A stretch of 64,000 bases of DNA from JABJAG01 sp965222215 (GTDB lineage Bacteria; Pseudomonadota; Alphaproteobacteria; UBA6615): positions 310,001 through 374,000 of the forward strand of contig OZ244931.1 in the NCBI GenBank assembly GCA_965222215.1. Reading direction: 5' to 3'. The position numbers and the translations under genes were made by a program. Shown here in pieces: positions 34,578-43,438 of this stretch. The stretch's first letter is position 1. Every line of letters starts with the position of its first letter. The notes under the pieces were generated by a model. It was not told where the DNA came from, ran no database searches, and saw only the letters and a list, made by a program, of their open reading frames with translations.

Positions 34578-36227
34578 ATGGAAGAGACCGAAGTTCTGAT
34601 TGCCGGCGGCGGACCGGTCGGGCTCACGGCGGCGCTGGAGCTGGCGCGTTTCGGGGTGCGCGCGATCCTCGTCAACGATTCGCTCGAGACCGCGCTGCAC
34701 CCGAAGGCGAACGCGATCAACGCCCGCTCGATGGAGCATTTCCGCCGGCACGGGATCGTGCCGACGTTGCGCGAGGCGGCGCTGCCGCGCGACCACCCCA
34801 CGGATGTTTGCTACGTCACCCGGCTGACCGGCCGCGAGATCGCGCGCGTGGCGATGCCGTCCTGGACCGACGCGGTGGAACAGGCGCGCGCCGGCACCAA
34901 CCCCTACGACTGCGCGGAGCCGCCGCACCGCTGCTCGCAGGTGTATCTGGAGGCGATCCTTTGCGACGCCGCATCGGCGCGCGAGCAGCTCGATATCCGG
35001 TTCGGGCACAGGCTGGAGGGCTTCCGGCGCACCGGGAGCGGGGGCGGCGGCGGGATTGTCGCCGAGGTGCGCGATCTGGCGGAGGACCGGGTCTACGAGA
35101 TTTCCGCGCAGCACCTGGTGGGCGCCGACGGCGGGCGCGGGACCGTACGCCGCCAGCTCGGCATCCGCTACGAGGGCGAGGGCGGGGTCGAGCGCAAGAT
35201 GATGGGGGGCGCGATGATGGCGACCCTCTTCGAGACCCCGGACCGCGACGACTGGCTGACCGTCGCGCGCGCCTGGCAGTACTGGGTTGTCGCCGAGGAC
35301 GTCCGCGCGGTGCTGGTCACCGTCGACGGTGCGGAGCGCTTTGTGTTGCTGACACGCATTCCGGACGACGCCTCGCCCGACGATGTCGACGACCACGCGC
35401 TGCTCGCGCGGGCGGCGGGCCGCCCGGTCGAGGCCGAGATCGTCCTGCGCCAGCCCTGGACGGCGGGCCACACCCTGCTCGCGCAATCCTACGGCGCGGA
35501 CCGCGTCTGGCTGGTCGGGGATGCGGTGCACCTGTTCACGCCGACCGGGGGGCTGGGCATGAACACCGGCGTCGACGACGCCGTGAACCTCGCCTGGAAG
35601 GTCGCGGCCGATGTGCGGGGCTGGGGCGGGCCGAACCTGATGGCGACCTACGAGGCCGACCGCCGCCCGGTCGGTGCGCGCAATCTGTCCTTTGCGCGCG
35701 GCTTCGCGGAATCGGTCGGCACGTTCGACGTCGACCCGGTCGTCGAGGCCGACACGCCCGAGGGCGAGGCCGAGCGCAACCGGCTGGGCGCGCTGCTCGC
35801 CGATCACGGCCGCCGCGAGTTCCTGATCCCCGGCATCGTCCTCGGCGTGCGCTACGACGGCTCGGCGCTCGTGACCCCCGATGGCTCGCCGGCGGTGCCC
35901 GACGACGCCTACGACTATGTCGCGACGACGCGCCCGGGCCACCGCGCGCCCCATGTCTGGCTCGCCGACGGCGGCGCGCTCTGCGACCGGTTCGCCGACG
36001 GTTTCACCCTGCTGCGCACCGACGCCGGGGCCGACGCCGCGCCGATGCTCGACGCCGCCGCCGCGCGCGGCGTGCCGCTTGAGCTTCTGGATATCGACGA
36101 AGCGCCCGTGCGCGAACGCTACGGGCAGGCGCTGACCCTCATCTTCCCCGACGGCCATGTGGCCTGGCGCGGCGATGCGGCCCCCGACGATGCGGGCGCC
36201 GTGATCGACCGCGCGCGGGGCGCGTGA
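34578..36227 (+). CDS. FAD-dependent aromatic-type monooxygenase
   Basis: 549 residues. Group A flavoprotein hydroxylase features are present: the dinucleotide motif VLIAGGGPVGLTAALELARFG (5-25), the central DG motif LVGADGGRGTVRRQLGI, and the GD motif VGDAVHLFTPTGGLGMNTG (about 311-329). A C-terminal thioredoxin-like region is typical of phenol-hydroxylase/PheA/TfdB and polyketide hydroxylases. It uses NAD(P)H and oxygen to hydroxylate an aromatic or quinone-like substrate. No ring-cleavage gene is adjacent. The CmcJ-like gene is divergent across a 146-bp gap that should hold both promoters. Confidence 0.92.
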   Translation: MEETEVLIAGGGPVGLTAALELARFGVRAILVNDSLETALHPKANAINARSMEHFRRHGIVPTLREAALPRDHPTDVCYVTRLTGREIARVAMPSWTDAVEQARAGTNPYDCAEPPHRCSQVYLEAILCDAASAREQLDIRFGHRLEGFRRTGSGGGGGIVAEVRDLAEDRVYEISAQHLVGADGGRGTVRRQLGIRYEGEGGVERKMMGGAMMATLFETPDRDDWLTVARAWQYWVVAEDVRAVLVTVDGAERFVLLTRIPDDASPDDVDDHALLARAAGRPVEAEIVLRQPWTAGHTLLAQSYGADRVWLVGDAVHLFTPTGGLGMNTGVDDAVNLAWKVAADVRGWGGPNLMATYEADRRPVGARNLSFARGFAESVGTFDVDPVVEADTPEGEAERNRLGALLADHGRREFLIPGIVLGVRYDGSALVTPDGSPAVPDDAYDYVATTRPGHRAPHVWLADGGALCDRFADGFTLLRTDAGADAAPMLDAAAARGVPLELLDIDEAPVRERYGQALTLIFPDGHVAWRGDAAPDDAGAVIDRARGA

Positions 36228-36249
36228 CACTCCCGCGGCCCCACACCCC

Positions 36250-36279
36250 CGTCATTGCTTCGCTACGCTCGCAATGACG
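36250..36279. repeat. Truncated family B repeat
   Basis: CGTCATTGCttcgctacgctcGCAATGACG retains only the outer arms of family B, giving a 9-bp perfect stem. It lies between convergent monooxygenase and GST genes, where it may help terminate both. Confidence 0.75.
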
Positions 36280-36308
36280 GTCGTTTTGAGCGCGAAGGTG
36301 CGTGAGAG

Positions 36309-36944
36309 CTAGACACCCGCGCTCGGGCGCGCCTTCACCCGGTCGAACCACGCGCGCGCATTGGCGGCGTCTTCCGGCAGGGTGAGCTTCAGCCAGCCGG
36401 CGAACTCGACCGTCACGAAGGCGACGATGTCGGCGGCGGAGAACCCGTCGCCCGCGACGTACTCCCGGTCCGCGAGGGTCACGTCGAGAAGCTCGAAGAA
36501 ATACCCGGCGCGCCGCCGCCCGCGCTCGCCGAGTTCGGGGATCTGGGCGTGGTTGTGCGGGCCCGTCAGCGCCCGGTCCTTCATGCCCTTCGCCGTGTTG
36601 CGCAGCGCCTCGCCGACGGCGAGGAAGCCGTCCTGTTCCGCCCGCCAGGCCCAGTCAGCGATCCGCGCACGTTCGGTGGCGTCGCGGCCCAGCAGCGCCG
36701 GCTCCGGGTGGGTCTCCTCCAGGTAGCGCCAGCAGCCCTGCGTCGTCAGGAAGCGCGTGCCGTCGTCGGCCTCCAGCACGGGCACGGTGCAGAACGGGTT
36801 GATCGCGCGGAACGCGTCGCCCATCTGCTCCTGCTCGCGCAGGTTCACCTCGACCGTCTCGATGTCGTCGGTGAGGCCCTTCTCGGCGATGAACATGCGC
36901 ACGAGCCGGGGGCTCGGCGCGGTGGCGCAGTCGTAGAACTTCAT
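36309..36944 (-). CDS. Glutathione S-transferase family protein
   Basis: 211 residues from the ATG at 36944 (MKFYDCATAPSPRLV). The upstream continuation of the frame is not GST-like. The N-terminal thioredoxin fold (FYDCATAPSPRLVRMFIAEKG; cis-Pro in CTVPVLEADD) and the all-helical C-domain ending VTVEFAGWLKL are clear. The position of the catalytic Ser/Cys is not certain (S11 or C6). It conjugates or reduces small electrophiles with glutathione. The gene is convergent with the FAD monooxygenase, whose product could be its substrate, but this is a guess. Confidence 0.9.
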   Translation of the reverse strand: MKFYDCATAPSPRLVRMFIAEKGLTDDIETVEVNLREQEQMGDAFRAINPFCTVPVLEADDGTRFLTTQGCWRYLEETHPEPALLGRDATERARIADWAWRAEQDGFLAVGEALRNTAKGMKDRALTGPHNHAQIPELGERGRRRAGYFFELLDVTLADREYVAGDGFSAADIVAFVTVEFAGWLKLTLPEDAANARAWFDRVKARPSAGV

Positions 36945-37269
36945 GGCGGCTCGGCTCCGGTCTGGACAGGACCGGCGCAGCTTACGGCACCCGCGCCGCC
37001 ACGCAAGCGCCCTCAGGCACCGCCGGGCTGGTCGCGGCCGGGACAACTTGTTCCCGCCCCGAACGAACGCGATTTTTTGGGTTTTTGGGGAAACTGTTGA
37101 AACTGCGAAAAAACTCGCATGCCGGTGGCTGTGAAATGTGACCGGCGGGAACAGATGGCGCGGGAAAACGATCGTGGGAGCTATTTCCGTCACAATTTGC
37201 TGGACATCGGAAATTATAATCATAAAGTCATGTTGAATTAACTTATTCACACAAAAAATGGTGTGTTAA
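36945..37269 (+). promoter_or_regulatory. Upstream region of the sulfate-reduction operon
   Basis: This is a 325-bp stretch without a gene. The half next to cysG is AT-rich. It has TATAAT at 37215-37220, with only weak -35 candidates (such as ACAATT, 37192-37197, spacing 17), as is usual for activator-dependent cys promoters. A TTATTCACA 9-mer (37243-37251) matches the loose DnaA consensus but stands alone. No small ORF was credible. Confidence 0.4.
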
Positions 37270-38688
37270 ATGAACAATTTTCCTGCCTTCATGCGGCTGC
37301 GCGGCCGGCGGGTGGTGCTTGCCGGCGGCGGCGAGGCGGCGGTGGCGAAGGCGCGGCTGCTGCTGGCGGCGGGCGCGGACCTGACGGTCGTCGCCCCCGA
37401 CCCGGCGAAGGAACTTGGCGCCTGGGGCGTGGAAGGGAAGCTTCGCGTCGAGAACCGGCGATTTCGCGCGTCCGACCTGCGCGGTGCGGTCCTGGCGATC
37501 GGCGCGAACGAGGACGCCGCGCTCGACCGGCGCGTGGCCGAAGCGGCGCGCAGGCGCGGCATCCCGGTCAACGTGGTCGACCGGCCCGAGCTTTCGGACT
37601 TCATCGTGCCGTCCATCGTCGATCGCGGCCCGGTGACGGTCGCGATCTCGAGCGACGGGGCCTCGCCGGTGCTGGCGCGGCGGCTGCGCGAGCAGATCGA
37701 GGCGCTGGTCCCGGCCAACCTCGACCGGCTGGCGGAGTTCCTGCGGAGTTTCCGCGGCGCGGTGAAAGCCAAGATCGATACATTCGACGGTCGCCGCCGC
37801 TTCTGGGAAGAGGTGATCGACGGCCCCATCGCGCGGGACGTGCTGGCCGGACACGAAAGCCGCGCCCGCGAGGCGATGGTCTCGCGGATCAACCGGCCTT
37901 CAGAGCAGCCATCCCTGCTGCCGTCCGAAACCGGCCATGTCGCGATTGTCGGCGCCGGGCCGGGCGATCCCGAGCTGCTGACCGTCAAGGCGCTGCGCGC
38001 GCTGCAGGACGCCGACGTGGTCGTCCACGACCGGCTCGTGGGCGAGGGTGTGCTGGAGCTGATCCGCCGCGATGCCGAACGTATCTATGTGGGCAAGTCG
38101 AAGTCCAACCACTCGGTGCCGCAGGACGGCATTAACGATCTTCTTGTCGCCCGGGCAAAGGCCGGCAAGCGGGTGGTTCGCCTGAAGGGCGGCGACCCGT
38201 TCGTCTTTGGGCGGGGCGGCGAAGAGCTCGATGCGCTGCGGGCAGCGGGCGTGGATGCATCGGTCGTGCCGGGCATCACGGCCGCGACCGGATGCGCGGC
38301 CTCGACCGGCATGCCGCTGACCCATCGCGACCATGCGTCGGCGGTTACCTTCGTGACCGGTCACGGGGTCGACGGCGAACCGGATGTCGACTGGCACGCA
38401 CTCGCGGGGGACCGTCACACGCTGGTCGTCTACATGGGCCTGTCGCGGGCCGGGTCGGTCGCGGAGAAACTGATCGGCGCGGGCCGCGGGCCCTCGACGC
38501 CGGTCGCCATCATCGAGAACGGCACCCGTGCCGACGAGCGCGTCTTCGCGGGCACGCTCGCGACCATGCCCGACATCGTCAAAACCGCGCGGGTCGGCGC
38601 CCCCGCGCTCATCGTTATCGGAGAGGTCGCGGCGCTGGCGGATGCCGCCCGCGACGTGGCCGTGCGCGTCGCCGCGCAGGCTGGCTAG
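37270..38688 (+). CDS. cysG: Siroheme synthase (precorrin-2 dehydrogenase/ferrochelatase plus uroporphyrinogen-III methyltransferase)
   Basis: 472 residues, the normal length of fused CysG. The N-terminal half (1-210) has the NAD-binding strand VVLAGGGEAAVAKARLLLAAG and the VVDRPELSDFIVPSIVDRG segment of the dehydrogenase/chelatase. The C-terminal half (from about 217, VAIVGAGPGDPELLTVKALR) is the SAM-dependent methyltransferase with GDPFVFGRGGEE and VVPGITAATG. It makes siroheme, the cofactor of the sulfite reductase encoded two genes downstream, which explains the operon. A family B repeat separates it from the DUF2849 gene. Confidence 0.97.
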   Translation: MNNFPAFMRLRGRRVVLAGGGEAAVAKARLLLAAGADLTVVAPDPAKELGAWGVEGKLRVENRRFRASDLRGAVLAIGANEDAALDRRVAEAARRRGIPVNVVDRPELSDFIVPSIVDRGPVTVAISSDGASPVLARRLREQIEALVPANLDRLAEFLRSFRGAVKAKIDTFDGRRRFWEEVIDGPIARDVLAGHESRAREAMVSRINRPSEQPSLLPSETGHVAIVGAGPGDPELLTVKALRALQDADVVVHDRLVGEGVLELIRRDAERIYVGKSKSNHSVPQDGINDLLVARAKAGKRVVRLKGGDPFVFGRGGEELDALRAAGVDASVVPGITAATGCAASTGMPLTHRDHASAVTFVTGHGVDGEPDVDWHALAGDRHTLVVYMGLSRAGSVAEKLIGAGRGPSTPVAIIENGTRADERVFAGTLATMPDIVKTARVGAPALIVIGEVAALADAARDVAVRVAAQAG

Positions 38689-38739
38689 GGAGTGACCGGA
38701 ATGACCGGACTGATTTCAACTTATGGGGTCCGTTTAGGC

Positions 38740-38815
38740 GGTCATTGCGAGGCGCGAAGCGCCGCGGCAATCCAGCACCTCGGCTCTGGATTGCTTCGCT
38801 TCGCTCGCAATGACG
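38740..38815. repeat. Intergenic hairpin repeat, family B, copy 3
   Basis: GTCATTGCGAGGCGCGAAGC and GCTTCGCTCGCAATGAC form the outer arms; GCAATCCAG and CTGGATTGC form the inner pair. It sits within the transcribed cysG-DUF2849 gap. Confidence 0.85.
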
Positions 38816-38846
38816 GTGCTTTCGTCGGGCTTCAAGGAGAATCGAA

Positions 38847-39170
38847 ATGACACAGCAGGTGATATCGGCGAACCGCCTCGGGGACGGGCTGGTGGTCTAC
38901 CTGACCAGCGACGATTCCTGGTCGGAGTGGATTTCGCGCAGCGAGATCGTCAACGACGACGCGGCGGCCGAGGCGTTGCTCGCCCGCGCGAAGCAGGCCG
39001 AAGCGGACCGCAAGGTCATCGACCCGTACCTGATCGAGGTGGCCGAGGTCGACGGCGAGGTTCGCCCGACCAGGTACCGCGAACTCATCCGTGCGACGGG
39101 CCCGAGCGTGCGCCCCGATCTCAGCAAGCAGAATTACGACCCGGCGTCGGCGAACCAGGCCGACGGGTAA
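38847..39170 (+). CDS. DUF2849 protein of the sulfite-reduction operon
   Basis: 107 residues, preceded by AAGGAG. The body TQQVISANRLGDGLVVYL, WSEWISRSEIV and YLIEVAEVDGEVRPTRYREL is the pattern of DUF2849, a small alphaproteobacterial family found between cysG and cysI. Its biochemical role is not established; possible roles are assembly of, or electron delivery to, the sulfite reductase hemoprotein. It has no cysteine and no membrane segment. It lies 15 bp before cysI and is surely co-transcribed. Confidence 0.88.
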   Translation: MTQQVISANRLGDGLVVYLTSDDSWSEWISRSEIVNDDAAAEALLARAKQAEADRKVIDPYLIEVAEVDGEVRPTRYRELIRATGPSVRPDLSKQNYDPASANQADG

Positions 39171-39185
39171 GGAAGGCACTCAGTC

Positions 39186-40841
39186 ATGTATCTCTACGAT
39201 GAAATCGACCAGTCGCTCGTCGACGAGCGGGTCCAGCAGTTCCGCGGCCAGGTCGCGCGGCGGATGAGCGGGGAGCTGTCCGAGGACGAGTTCAAGCCGC
39301 TGCGCCTGATGAACGGGGTCTACCTGCAGCTTCACGCCTATATGCTGCGGGTCGCGATACCCTACGGCACCCTGTCGTCGGAACAGCTGCGCAAGCTGGC
39401 GTGGATTTCCAAGAAATACGACCGGAACTACGCGCATTTCACGACGCGCCAGAACCTCCAGTACAACTGGCCGAAGCTGGAGGACCTGCCGGACATCCTC
39501 GCCGAGCTGGCGAGCGTCCAGATGCACGCGCTGCAGACCAGCGGCAACTGCATCCGCAACGTGACGGCCGACCAGTTCGCCGGCGTGGCCGCCGACGAGG
39601 TGGCCGATCCGCGCATCTACGCGGAGATCATCCGCCAGTGGTCGACGCTGCACCCGGAATTCTCGTTCCTGCCGCGCAAGTTCAAAATCGCGGTGACGGG
39701 CTCGGAGACCGACCGCGCGGCGGTGAAGGTCCACGACATCGGGCTGATCGTGAAGCGCAACGCGGCCGGCGAACTCGGCTTTGAAGTGATCGTCGGCGGT
39801 GGTCTCGGGCGCACGCCCTTCGTCGGGCCGACCATCCGCGACTTCCTGCCCGAAGAGCACCTGCTTTCCTACCTGGAAGCCGTTCTGCGGGTCTACAACC
39901 AGCTCGGCCGCCGCGACAACATGTACAAGGCGCGGATCAAGATCCAGGTCCACGAGACCGGCGCGGAGGAATTCACCCGCCTCGTCGAGGCGGAATGGGA
40001 GCATATCCGCGATACGGCGGTGGACCTGCCGGACGGCGAGAAGGAACGGATCGCGGCGTATTTTATGCCGCCGCGCTACGAGCCGGCCGAAGGTTCGGCC
40101 GACACGCTGGCGAAACACCTGCGCGACGACGCGGACTTCGCCCGCTGGGTCGAGGTCAACGTGGCCCCGCACAAGGCGGACGGCTACCGGATCGCGAATA
40201 TCTCGCTGAAGCCCATCGGCGGTGTGCCGGGCGATGCGACAGCGGAACAGATGGACGCGGTCGCGGCGCTGGCGGATCGGTTCAGCCTGTCCGAGATTCG
40301 CGTCACCCACGAGCAGAACCTGGTGCTGCCCCATGTGCGCGAGGACCAGCTCTACGCGCTCTGGCAGACGCTGAAATCCTATGACCTGCACACGCCGAAC
40401 CTGGGGCAGATCTCCGACATGATCGCCTGCCCGGGGCTGGACTACTGCTCGCTGGCCAACGCGCGCTCGATCCCGGTCGCCCAGGAGATCAGCGAGCGTT
40501 TCGCGGATCTCGACCGGCAGCACGACATCGGCGAGCTCAAGCTCAAGATTTCGGGCTGCATCAACGCCTGCGGCCATCACCATGTCGGCCATATCGGCAT
40601 TCTGGGCGTCGACCGGAAGGGCGAGGAGTACTACCAGATCACGCTGGGCGGCAGCGGCGCGGAGGATGCGAGCGTCGGCGACATCGTCGGCCGGGCCTTC
40701 GCGTATGACGAGGTCGTCGACGCCGTCGAGACCCTGGTCAACGCCTATGTGGACATTCGAAACGACGGCGAGCGGTTCCTCGATACATACCGCCGCGTCG
40801 GCAAGGAACCTTTCAGGGAGGCCCTCTATGGCGCTGATTAA
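39186..40841 (+). CDS. cysI: Assimilatory sulfite (nitrite/sulfite-type) reductase, siroheme/4Fe-4S subunit
   Basis: 551 residues. Two sulfite/nitrite reductase repeats are present. The substrate-binding arginines and lysines lie in FTTRQNLQYNW, TSGNCIRN and PRKFKIAVTGS. The cluster ligands are C-x5-C in ACPGLDYCS (about 414-420) and C-x3-C in SGCINACG (about 457-461). It reduces sulfite to sulfide with six electrons in the cytosol. There is no CysJ flavoprotein gene nearby, so ferredoxin or another donor is likely, as in many alphaproteobacteria. Operon neighbours are cysG and DUF2849 upstream, DUF934 (overlapping by 14 bp) and cysH downstream. Confidence 0.95.
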   Translation: MYLYDEIDQSLVDERVQQFRGQVARRMSGELSEDEFKPLRLMNGVYLQLHAYMLRVAIPYGTLSSEQLRKLAWISKKYDRNYAHFTTRQNLQYNWPKLEDLPDILAELASVQMHALQTSGNCIRNVTADQFAGVAADEVADPRIYAEIIRQWSTLHPEFSFLPRKFKIAVTGSETDRAAVKVHDIGLIVKRNAAGELGFEVIVGGGLGRTPFVGPTIRDFLPEEHLLSYLEAVLRVYNQLGRRDNMYKARIKIQVHETGAEEFTRLVEAEWEHIRDTAVDLPDGEKERIAAYFMPPRYEPAEGSADTLAKHLRDDADFARWVEVNVAPHKADGYRIANISLKPIGGVPGDATAEQMDAVAALADRFSLSEIRVTHEQNLVLPHVREDQLYALWQTLKSYDLHTPNLGQISDMIACPGLDYCSLANARSIPVAQEISERFADLDRQHDIGELKLKISGCINACGHHHVGHIGILGVDRKGEEYYQITLGGSGAEDASVGDIVGRAFAYDEVVDAVETLVNAYVDIRNDGERFLDTYRRVGKEPFREALYGAD

Positions 40842-41349
40842 GGACCGGGAGGTCGTCGAGGACGGCTGGACCCATATCGACGACGAGACCCCGGTGCCCG
40901 CCGAGGGCGGCGCCATCGTCTCGATTGCCCGCTGGCGCGTGGAGCGCGAGGCGCTGGCCGGACGCAACGCGCCGATCGGCGTGCGGCTGGAGCCGGGCGA
41001 CGGCCCAGAGGCGGTGCTGGACGATCTCGACCGGCTCGACCTGGTCGCCGTGCCGTTCGACCAGTTCAAGGACGGGCGCGGGTATTCGACCGCACGGCTG
41101 CTGCGCGAGCGGCACGGCTTCACCGGCGAACTGCGCGCGGTCGGCGACGTGCTGCGCGACCAGATCGCGTTTATGGAGCGGTGCGGTTTCGACAGTTTCG
41201 AATACGCCGGAAAGACCGAGGCACTGGAGGCGCTCAAGGCATTCGAGGATATCTCCGTTGTCTACCAGACCGCGGCCGACCGGCGGGCCTCGGCGGCGGC
41301 GCAGCGCAATCATCCCTCGCAGGCTTTTGCCAACGGCACCAGCGGCTAG
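40828..41349 (+). CDS. DUF934 protein of the sulfate-reduction operon
   Basis: 173 residues from the ATG at 40828, inside the 3' end of cysI (14-bp overlap, different frame). The family core is visible as GVRLEPGDGPEAVLDDLDRL, AVPFDQFKDGRGYSTARLLR, ELRAVGDVLRDQIAFMERCGF and FEDISVVYQ. DUF934 proteins are almost always encoded between sulfite reductase and APS/PAPS reductase and are thought to be accessory factors; none has a proven reaction known to me. The overlap implies tight translational coupling to cysI. Confidence 0.9.
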   Translation: MALIKDREVVEDGWTHIDDETPVPAEGGAIVSIARWRVEREALAGRNAPIGVRLEPGDGPEAVLDDLDRLDLVAVPFDQFKDGRGYSTARLLRERHGFTGELRAVGDVLRDQIAFMERCGFDSFEYAGKTEALEALKAFEDISVVYQTAADRRASAAAQRNHPSQAFANGTSG

Positions 41350-41358
41350 GCCATTCCC

Positions 41359-42090
41359 ATGCGCGGCGACCACCCGATCCCCTCCCAGTCCCACAACACG
41401 GCGCACATGCGTGCGGCGCGGCTGATGAATCATGTGCCGGACGGCGTCGGCGAGAAGATCATGCGCGCCGCGATCGAGGAAGTGTTCCCGTTCCGCGTGG
41501 CGGTGCTGTCGTCGTTCGGCGCGGAATCGGCGGTGATCCTGCACCAGGTCGCGCAGATCGATCCGGCGACCCCGGTGCTGTTCCTGGAGACCGGACAACT
41601 GTTCGCGCAGACGATCCAGTACCAGGAAGAGCTCAGCGAGCGGCTCGGGCTGACGGACGTGCGCGTCGTGCGGCCGGACCCGGGGAAGCTTGCGCGGCAG
41701 GATCCCAACGGCGATCTCTGGAAGAGCGATCCCGGCGCGTGCTGTCACCTGCGCAAGGTGCTGCCTCTGGAAAACGCGCTCGAAGGGTTCGACGCGTGGA
41801 TTACCGGCCGCAAGCGGTTCCAGGGCGGCAGCCGCACGACCCTGCCGGTCGTGGAAGTCGAGAACAAGCGGGTAAAAGTGAACCCGCTGGCCGGCTGGAC
41901 GCAGGAACGCCTCGACGGGTACTTCGCCGAACATGACCTGCCGCGCCATCCGCTGTGGGAACAGGGCTACCTGTCCATCGGCTGCCACCCGTGCACTCGG
42001 CCGGTCGAGGCGGGCGAGGACCCCCGCGCGGGCCGCTGGGCCGGCCAGGACAAGACCGAGTGCGGCATCCATCAGAGCCGATGGGGCTGA
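41359..42090 (+). CDS. cysH: Assimilatory APS (phosphoadenylyl/adenylyl-sulfate) reductase, Fe-S type
   Basis: 243 residues. The nucleotide-binding strand VLSSFGAESAVILHQVAQID, then the cysteine pattern C-C (ACCHLRKVLPL, about 128-129) and C-x2-C (GCHPCTRP, about 209-212), identify the 4Fe-4S-containing subclass that usually prefers APS over PAPS. The redox-active cysteine is in TECGIH at the C-terminus. It reduces activated sulfate to sulfite for CysI. It is last in the operon. After its stop lie repeats and the hairpin at 42614-42641. Confidence 0.95.
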   Translation: MRGDHPIPSQSHNTAHMRAARLMNHVPDGVGEKIMRAAIEEVFPFRVAVLSSFGAESAVILHQVAQIDPATPVLFLETGQLFAQTIQYQEELSERLGLTDVRVVRPDPGKLARQDPNGDLWKSDPGACCHLRKVLPLENALEGFDAWITGRKRFQGGSRTTLPVVEVENKRVKVNPLAGWTQERLDGYFAEHDLPRHPLWEQGYLSIGCHPCTRPVEAGEDPRAGRWAGQDKTECGIHQSRWG

Positions 42091-42185
42091 AAACCCGACC
42101 GTGACGCCAGTGGCGCCGCGTAAGCGGGTTTTCAGGAATCACGGACAAAGTCCGTAGCGCCGGTGGTGCCGCCTGCCAACACAAT

Positions 42186-42277
42186 CGTCATGCCGGCGCA
42201 GGCCGGCATCCATTCATGCCGATGCCTGCCCGGGCGGTCGCCTGAGTTGATGGGCCCCTGCCTTCGCAGGGGCGACG
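42186..42277. repeat. Intergenic hairpin repeat, family A, copy 5
   Basis: GTCATGCCGGCGCAGGCCGGCAT opens the element with a perfect-looking stem, and GCCCCTGCCTTCGCAGGGGC closes it. It is one of two close copies in the 575-bp gap after cysH. Confidence 0.85.
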
Positions 42278-42357
42278 GGTGAGGGTGTTTCGATGGGGAT
42301 TGGTCGTCGTCGGTCGGATGCTGGTTGGGCATCCTCGTTCGCCAGCCACCCTCCCAT

Positions 42358-42450
42358 CGTCATGCCGGCGCAGGCCGGCATCCATTCACGCCGATGCTTG
42401 CCCGGGCGGCCGCCTGAGTTAATGGACCCCGGCCTTCGCCGGGGTGACGA
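42358..42450. repeat. Intergenic hairpin repeat, family A, copy 6
   Basis: It is nearly the same as the copy 172 bp to the left (GTCATGCCGGCGCAGGCCGGCATCCATTC). Its right hairpin is CCCCGGCCTTCGCCGGGGTGACGA, with compensating base changes that keep pairing. The intervening 80 bp show no gene. Confidence 0.85.
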
Positions 42451-42511
42451 GTGGGGGTGTTTCGAGGGGAATTGGTTGATGCCGACGGGCGCCCGTGACG
42501 GCGCCTTGTCC

Positions 42512-42600
42512 CGTCATTGCGAGGCCGACAGGCCGAAGAAATCCAGAGCGGGCAGGGGAGCTGTCCGGATTGCTTCGTCGCGATGCGCCTCGCAATGACG
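42512..42600. repeat. Intergenic hairpin repeat, family B, copy 4
   Basis: CGTCATTGCGAGGCCGACAGG at the left and GCGCCTCGCAATGACG at the right form long complementary arms. The inner pair AATCCAG/CGGATTGC is slightly degraded. It precedes the terminator before the GST gene. Confidence 0.85.
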
Positions 42601-42613
42601 AGCAGACGTAAAA

Positions 42614-42641
42614 AAAACCGGCGCCGTTTGGCGCCGGTTTT
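42614..42641 (-). terminator. Bidirectional intrinsic terminator
   Basis: ACCGGCGCC (42617-42625) and GGCGCCGGT (42630-42638) flank a GTTT loop. The stem is bordered by seven A residues on the left and TTTT on the right, so it works on either strand. On the minus strand it ends the GST gene 24 bp downstream of its stop; on the plus strand it could stop read-through from cysH. Confidence 0.9.
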
Positions 42642-42665
42642 CGTTGTCCGGTCTGGCGGTCCCGC

Positions 42666-43304
42666 TTACTCGGGGATCGGCAGGGGCTGGTCGTTTTCGG
42701 GGATGTTCCAGGCCGCCTTGACCGCCGGGCGGTCGAGCATGGTCATGTACCAGCGGCGCACGTTCGGATAATCATTCAGGTCGATTTCCTGCCAGTTGTG
42801 GCGGGCCGCCCACGGCCAGCAGGCCATGTCGGCGATCGAGTATTCGTCGACGATGAACTCGCGGCCTTCGAGGCGCTTGTCGAGCACGCCGTAGAGGCGG
42901 CGCGCCTCGGTCTCGTAGCGCTCCTGCGCGTAGTCCGACTTGCCGGGGTTGTACTTGGTGAAGTGATGGACCTGGCCGAGGATCGGGCCGAAGCCGCCCA
43001 TCTGCCACATCAGCCACTCCATGGTGCGGAAATACGTGTCGCGATCCTTGGTGTTCAGGAACTGGCCGTGCTTCTCGGCGAGATACATCATGATCGCGCC
43101 CGTCTCGAACAGCGGGTAGTCGCCATTGTCGGTGTCGACGATCGCCGGAATCTTGTTGTTCGGGCTGATCTTCAGGAAGTCCGGGTCGAACTGCTCGTCC
43201 TTGCCGATGTTGACGGAATGGACGTTGTAGTCGATGCCGAGTTCCTCGAGCAGGATGGCGACCTTGCGGCCGTTCGGCGTGAACCAGGTGTAGAATTCGA
43301 TCAT
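42666..43304 (-). CDS. Glutathione S-transferase, YfcG/Ure2-like
   Basis: 212 residues from the ATG at 43304 (MIEFYTWFTPNGRKV), preferred over an upstream frame extension to 43379. The blocks FYTWFTPNGRKVAILLEELG, NKIPAIVDTDNGDYPLFETGAIM and GQVHHFTKYNPGKSDYAQERY are characteristic of the YfcG/YghU (nu-class) group. These lack the usual catalytic Ser/Tyr and act as GSH-dependent disulfide reductases or peroxidases. The Thr/Asn in the TPNGRK loop supplies the GSH contacts. Cytosolic, monocistronic, ended by a strong terminator. Confidence 0.92.
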   Translation of the reverse strand: MIEFYTWFTPNGRKVAILLEELGIDYNVHSVNIGKDEQFDPDFLKISPNNKIPAIVDTDNGDYPLFETGAIMMYLAEKHGQFLNTKDRDTYFRTMEWLMWQMGGFGPILGQVHHFTKYNPGKSDYAQERYETEARRLYGVLDKRLEGREFIVDEYSIADMACWPWAARHNWQEIDLNDYPNVRRWYMTMLDRPAVKAAWNIPENDQPLPIPE

Positions 43305-43438
43305 CTGCGATTCCTTCCTTAAGCGGGCGTCTTTAGCGATGTTGACGCCGAACCTATTGGCCGGGTCGGACCCGGTCAATCACCCGCCAATCACAAGTTT
43401 TATGTGGGTTTCGGAACAGCCGCCGGGATGCTCGCGCG

